From Phorcus lineatus (taxonomy: Eukaryota; Mollusca; Gastropoda; Trochida; Trochidae): a stretch of 64,000 nt of DNA. Numbering within the stretch: position 1 is the first letter of the stretch; every line of letters begins with the position of its first letter. Of this stretch, positions 59,422-64,000 are shown one piece after another. The DNA is taken from NCBI GenBank assembly GCA_921293015.1, contig OV121084.1:50255864-50319863 (forward strand), given 5' to 3'. The notes under the pieces were generated by a model. The model did not search any database. It saw only the letters and a program-made list of their open reading frames with translations, and had not been told where the DNA came from. The position numbers and the translations under genes were made by a program.

Positions 59422-62094
59422 AGATAATATATCCACATAGGGGGTACGATTAGCGGAAATACTTCATAACACAATTAAGAATAAATATCAACAACTATTT
59501 AGGTTCACATCCACCTGAAAATAGCAGAAAAAACGTGTTTTATAAACACTTCCGGAAAACAGACGCCAAACGTTTTATTAGCCAATCAGGTTCTAGGGGA
59601 GTTGTGACGACATAGACAGGACTCGTTAACGACTGGCTGATCTGTGTCATTGTTTACAATATAGATTCCAGCGGTCGTGAACGTATATATTTTCACTGAT
59701 TGTACTTATAAAAAGCCCCTAAGTCACCAAAGCTATTAATATCAATACATCGACATATTCTGTTTGACATTAGTTAACTTGTTATTTGTGTGGGTTGTTA
59801 ATCTCCGATAATGCCGATCGAGTGAACCCAAACTGATATCTGCGGCCATTGTGACTGTTTTTTGTTTGAACATCTAGACAAATCGACTATCCCCCTGTGT
59901 AGACGATTGACCATTGTATATGTAGAATATTTGTTACTACTTTGTGCCATTTTATAGTGTCAACTCAATATCGTAACTCTTTGTTTCTGCTTTGCATGCC
60001 TGAAACAATGAGATCTCGCTTTTGATGGACTGCCTCTCGGCAACTTCCGGATCTCGGAATAGTATACGACGGTTCCGAACAGCTGTTTTTGGGCTCATTA
60101 ACCAGTTGATAATGAAGATCAAAATTTTGATGTGTTTAGTAAATGTACCTCTTGATTCGCGATTTGCCACCTTCATAAAAACTTAGACTTACGTACTAAT
60201 GTATTTTGCATAGTAAGGATACAGATTATTGTTGTGTTGTGTGAGTTAATGGTCAGTGTTTGAGATAAAGAGTGTGGTACTAATCTAGAGTGACGTAGGC
60301 CAATATTGTCAATAATAACACAACATTTATTGTTGATTGTGATGTAAGTTAAAGCCTGCTTTGAAATGTATTGTAAATATGAAATTCTTTTTCAGTTTTA
60401 AGTATTTCAACCAAATGAAAATATTAACGCTGAAAAGCATATTATTTCCATTTCCTTCGGTATTTTAGTACCGGTATTTTACCAGAGAGAGGTTTTTAGT
60501 TACCTAACACTACTTTTTCACACCAGATATATAGTCATAAAGTTATTACCAAACAGTCTACATGAAATGCCGCACACCTGTACATTATGGCAATTAAGCA
60601 ATAAACTTAATGACCTCAGCATCTGGCACATTTCCAAAAGGTAATACACAAGACACTGATTAGTTATCTAACTTTATCCTCACACATGATCAACAGCCTT
60701 TATTGAAACTTGATGAAGGTAATTAGGTTTGTCAATACACGTGACACATGACAAAATATTAACAAATCTGTATTACTAAATATATTATTTCATACTGCAA
60801 TGTTTATCAATATCAAATAGGTTATAAATTATCCACTGTAAGGCTACATAAAATGGTAAATGTTTCTCCGGGGCAGCTTTATGACTTTAATTTTACTTTT
60901 TGTTGCTTTTAAAGTGAAGCTGTAGCAAGAAATTTTAATTTTTCATAAATGTTATAACCAAAACTGTAGTGTCAACATACAAACATAAGCGACGTGCCCA
61001 CATTTTTGCATCTATCCTTAGAGTAATCAGCACCAAAAAATATATATACCCAAAACTAGTGATGTAACAAACTACAAACCTGTCACTGTGTACCATTTAC
61101 AGATCTATCTATATATGCACGTTATTTCATTATACTCTCCAACATTTTAAATAACTATTTAGTTCAACTCGATGAATTTTTCAACCCCCATATGTAATTA
61201 AATACTAAAAATGTAAACAATTGTTGGGGTTTGAATTAATAATTTCTGCGACTAATCTTAAAAGTCATAAATTCCTACTGCAGATAAAAACTCAACATTC
61301 GTCTGCAAAATCATCAACTAAAGTCAACTCCCCAAAAGTTTCATGATTATTTATCCCACCTCCCCCTGGATAGAATTTTGAATGAGCCTATCTTTCAAAT
61401 TCCTTACCCTCTTTCGTTCCCTCTTCTCAAAGTATTCCGTCCGTTTTCTCTTCCGATATGGTTGACTGTCATATCTCGCTGGACAGACGGGTAGCGGGCC
61501 TATTTTCATCTTTATCTGTTTATTAACTGTTGGTGCGGCATTTTTGACGAGTCTTTTCCTTTGTGGGGCAAGTCCTAAGTCCGTTATGAAAGCGTAGGAA
61601 AGATCATAACAGTCCTCTGTGAAATGATCAGAGCAGATGACAGACTTGTCATTGGGACTCCACTTCGCTCTTTTCTGACTAACAAACTTTGTCCAATTCG
61701 CGAATTGGACAGGATCCTTCGGAAACTGATGAAGTTGAATGTCTCCTGATTTCTTATTAGTACAGTTGGCAGCAACGCATGAAGAAGGCATGTCTCATTC
61801 TCAATGAAAACGCAGACGAATGCGACCCATATCTGCATTGATATATACTTGTTTGCAAACAAACGCGGAGTGAGTCCTGTCTATTACGTCACATCCGCCG
61901 AAGGAGAGCTCAGGCCACTCTAGGGACTTTTTTAATTGGGCTTTCGAGGTGGCCAATTTCTACGCACTTTGAACCGTTATATCTTTTTAATTAAAGGACG
62001 CATCGAAACTCTGTTTGGTGTTTTATTTACTTGAATGTATTGTCTTTATGAAAATGGGGGTTGAAGTCGGATACAAAACTGGGATATAATATCT
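59422..62094 (-). mobile_element. TTAA-flanked 2,673-bp DNA transposon carrying a THAP gene (Kolobok- or piggyBac-like)
   Basis: The ends are AGATAATATATCC and, inverted, AGATATTATATCC (12 of 13 match), each flanked by TTAA (59,418-59,421 and 62,095-62,098). The paralogous locus in copy 1 (25,347-25,370) has the same flanks with one TTAA and no insert: GGTTACTTAAACAATAAAG against GGTTACT[TTAA-insert-TTAA]CAAAAAG. That is an empty site. TTAA target choice fits piggyBac and Kolobok, and Kolobok proteins contain THAP domains, so Kolobok is favoured. Only the THAP frame is visible, so it may be non-autonomous. Confidence 0.8.
61351..61791 (-). CDS. THAP-domain protein, 146 aa, inside the TTAA element
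   Basis: The N-terminal 85 residues form a THAP C2CH zinc finger: C5-x4-C10, the conserved W33, then C53-x2-H56 (MPSSCVAANC, WTKFV, VICSDHF), with LAPQRKRLV in the place of the domain-closing AVPTIF-like proline motif. THAP fingers bind DNA sequence-specifically and occur both in host regulators and in P-element and Kolobok transposases. The C-terminal half is strongly basic (KRKRTEYFEKRERKRVRNLK) and could be a nuclear signal or helix. No catalytic domain follows; a donor-like GAG|GTGGGA at the 3' end leaves room for further exons. A CRE-like TGACGTAA lies about 90 bp upstream. Its location within TTAA/TIR bounds favours transposon origin. Confidence 0.8.
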   Translation of the reverse strand: MPSSCVAANCTNKKSGDIQLHQFPKDPVQFANWTKFVSQKRAKWSPNDKSVICSDHFTEDCYDLSYAFITDLGLAPQRKRLVKNAAPTVNKQIKMKIGPLPVCPARYDSQPYRKRKRTEYFEKRERKRVRNLKDRLIQNSIQGEVG

Positions 62095-62376
62095 TTAACA
62101 AAAAGTTGCCATTCTAAAACCCTAAGTGTTGTTCAATAATCTATTAACACAAACCTATCTCTCCTTGATAATTGTATCCCAAAGGAATTGTGATCCTAAT
62201 ATTACTTTCTTGAAAATACACATAACTGTCATGGTTTTATGCTAAACTGCACATTGTTTATCACTAATGCAGCACGCATTTACTAAAGTATGTCAACGCT
62301 TCTACTTACACGTAGATACACCTAACATACTCCTATGTACTCGAAAGTATCTTAAAGATTTGTAGTTTAAACTCTC

Positions 62377-63306
62377 ATGGTCTTTCAGATGATACGAGCA
62401 GTTACTTGGAACACGGGCGTCTTCCTCTCGTGGACAGTCACGTCCTTCCTCTGTCATCAGTTCGCAAAGAAGTATCTGCAACAGTCTGACTCAGACATAT
62501 TTGATGTGCTCATAATATCAATATGTCAACTAGGCCTGTGCTACGCAAGTCTGAAAGTTAACAAGGCCTCAAGCGAGGCAAAGGAAAGAACTAAGCACAT
62601 TGCAGCTGCTGGCCATGTTGTTGCCACCTTTGCAACTAACTACAGTCTTTCTCTGGTACATGCATCTTCGACTCTCGCAATCAAAGTCCTGGAGCCAATC
62701 TCAAGCGCCATTATTCAGTGGATCATAATATCAACTCCAATACCTATAACAACAACAATAAGTCTCCCTATCATTGTAGCAGGGGCAATAATGTTCACAG
62801 GCAGTCCAGTAGGAAATAGTGACATGACATTAGGTTTTGGACTCGCCCTTACATCCAACCTTGCACTGGCAGTCCGAAACATTGCAATGAAGGTCATGTT
62901 TGAAGACGACCAGAAACTTGTCACAAGATCGGTTCCATTAATGATTTGCTTTCAAATGCTCACTGTTCCGTTGATTGTCTCTTCGTATTACTTCGATGTG
63001 ACAAATGTTCTTTGGATAACATTCGTCGTTGTTTCGGCAACAGCTCACGTCGCCTACTCCTACCTCTCTGTCGCTCTTGTGCTCAAATCTGTGTCTGTGG
63101 TCACTCACGCCGTACTCAATATTTTCAAGCGGATATTTGTGGTGCTCTTACTGTGCGCCTTCGGGACTCGCGTGGTCACTGCAGGTAACCTCTTCGGATT
63201 GGTACTAGCATCAATTGGACTTGGAGTGTACGTCTTCGGAAAGATTCGATCTTCCTCGACAAAGCCTGCAAGTAGGTGGCATATATCAATTTGTTACTTT
63301 ATATAA
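62377..63306 (+). CDS. TPT-family phosphoenolpyruvate-translocator-type transporter (copy 2)
   Basis: A second full-length copy of the gene at 25,632, also 309 codons and without stops. By eye the proteins differ at seven residues (L131I, F152L, L203S, I215T, L270G, V280I, I286V) and the DNA at about two dozen positions. K103 and K251-R252, the likely phosphate-binding residues, are unchanged. The acceptor-like CTCTCATGGTCTTTCAG before the second Met and the donor-like GCAA|GTAGGT at the 3' end are also preserved, so gene structure is the same. Upstream non-coding DNA differs much more and is broken by a 2.7-kb transposon ending about 280 bp before the exon. Both copies look functional. Whether a pyruvyltransferase follows it, as for copy 1, cannot be seen before the window ends. 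Confidence 0.85.
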   Translation: MVFQMIRAVTWNTGVFLSWTVTSFLCHQFAKKYLQQSDSDIFDVLIISICQLGLCYASLKVNKASSEAKERTKHIAAAGHVVATFATNYSLSLVHASSTLAIKVLEPISSAIIQWIIISTPIPITTTISLPIIVAGAIMFTGSPVGNSDMTLGFGLALTSNLALAVRNIAMKVMFEDDQKLVTRSVPLMICFQMLTVPLIVSSYYFDVTNVLWITFVVVSATAHVAYSYLSVALVLKSVSVVTHAVLNIFKRIFVVLLLCAFGTRVVTAGNLFGLVLASIGLGVYVFGKIRSSSTKPASRWHISICYFI

Positions 63307-63454
63307 ACAAGTTAAGGACAGGTTCGGCATGACATGATACAAAACACTTTCAACGAAACCACTTTCAGATTTGTACAGGTACAGTCATCTAAGAAAATTC
63401 AACCCAACTTCACGAAGAATATATATCCATTTTTAGGAATATATATGTATATAT

Positions 63455-63609
63455 AGATAAAAAAACAAAAGTCTGGAAATGATTTGAATCCCGACCGGTT
63501 TCACACTATTCAGTGATCATCATGGGGTCATTTTGACGTTGCCATGATCATTGAATAGTGTGAAACCGGTCAGGGATTCAAATCATTTCCAGACTTTTGT
63601 TTTTTATCT
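63455..63609. mobile_element. Foldback element with hammerhead-like core
   Basis: Two arms of about 65 bp are inverted copies (AACAAAAGTCTGGAAATGAT, TTGAATCCCGACCGG, TTTCACACTATTCA, mirrored by TGAATAGTGTGAAACC, GGTCAGGGATTCAAATC, ATTTCCAGACTTTTGTT) around an 18-bp centre. It lies at the right limit of the segmental duplication and is absent from copy 1. Confidence 0.9.
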
Positions 63610-63658
63610 ATTTATTACTTGAACTATGCAGAAGTTTTTTTGTGTTAATAAATAAATA

Positions 63659-63665
<7 letters not shown>

Positions 63666-63720
<55 letters not shown>
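63666..63720. repeat. (AT)n microsatellite
   Basis: About 27 AT units after a short TAAA tract. Confidence 0.95.
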
Positions 63721-63722
<2 letters not shown>

Positions 63723-64000
63723 ACACAAATTTATACCTCAATTTTGGCCAGTTACTTGCCTATCTGATTCCAAATATCATGTACAGATATTGTATTGTAC
63801 GTGTACATGTATTTTGTAATTACTTTGAGACACATTATAGACAAATTAGCACTGACAATGTTGTTTTTTAAGGTCAGAAGTAACAATTCAATGATTCATA
63901 ACATCATTATCTAATTTCGTACCACGCAGTAAACTATAACAGTTTGGGCAGCTCAATGAAGAGACCAGAGGTAAATTTTTCGAGTTTTTATTTTCCCTTG
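63721..64000. other. No recognisable gene at the right edge
   Basis: AT-rich sequence; no homology to the region downstream of the first transporter was evident by eye. Confidence 0.5.

Overview
The window looks like AT-rich nuclear DNA of a marine invertebrate, most likely a mollusc. It has no operons; protein genes are few and far apart, splice-like signals flank the longest ORFs, and most of the sequence is decayed transposons, foldback (MITE-like) elements, minisatellites and homopolymer runs. The best taxonomic clue is a tRNA-headed SINE near 40.2-40.4 kb whose tail (GCGATATAAGTGAAAT, then GGCATTAAACACTCACTC) resembles a tail common in molluscan repeats. This is recognition by eye; no search was run.

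The most notable content is a likely glycan-pyruvylation locus. A triose-phosphate/phosphoenolpyruvate-translocator-type membrane transporter (25.6-26.6 kb) lies about 3.2 kb upstream of, and on the same strand as, a polysaccharide pyruvyltransferase with an N-terminal signal anchor (29.7-31.1 kb). In fission yeast the analogous pair is Pet1 (Golgi PEP transporter) and Pvg1 (pyruvyltransferase): the first supplies the PEP the second uses to pyruvylate galactose. A second, about 98% identical transporter lies at 62.4-63.3 kb.

The two transporters belong to a tandem segmental duplication. About 11.73-26.7 kb (copy 1) matches about 46.82-63.45 kb (copy 2), and each copy carries its own later insertions. 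Copy 1 gained about 9 kb between 13.2 and 22.4 kb: two inverted BamHI-rich (CCGGATCC) repeat blocks, a MULE/FLYWCH pseudogene, a LINE tail and a 43-bp minisatellite. Copy 2 gained a repeat plus LINE tail (47.6-49.5 kb), a LINE plus a Penelope-like element (52.4-57.6 kb), and a 2,673-bp TTAA-flanked DNA transposon with a THAP gene (59.42-62.09 kb). Copy 1 preserves the empty site of that last element.

Layout: 0-1.2 kb, a spliced gene on the minus strand for a C76-like cysteine protease domain; 1.2-9.6 kb, repeats and LINE pieces; 9.6-11.4 kb, a dead Tc1 transposase split by a 989-bp TIR element; 11.7-26.7 kb, duplication copy 1; 29.3-31.2 kb, the pyruvyltransferase with a palindromic MITE just upstream; 31-46.8 kb, LINEs, foldbacks, an 18-bp minisatellite and the SINE; 46.8-63.5 kb, duplication copy 2; the last 500 bp are a foldback and an AT microsatellite. 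A second pyruvyltransferase copy may lie just past the right edge, but the window does not show it.
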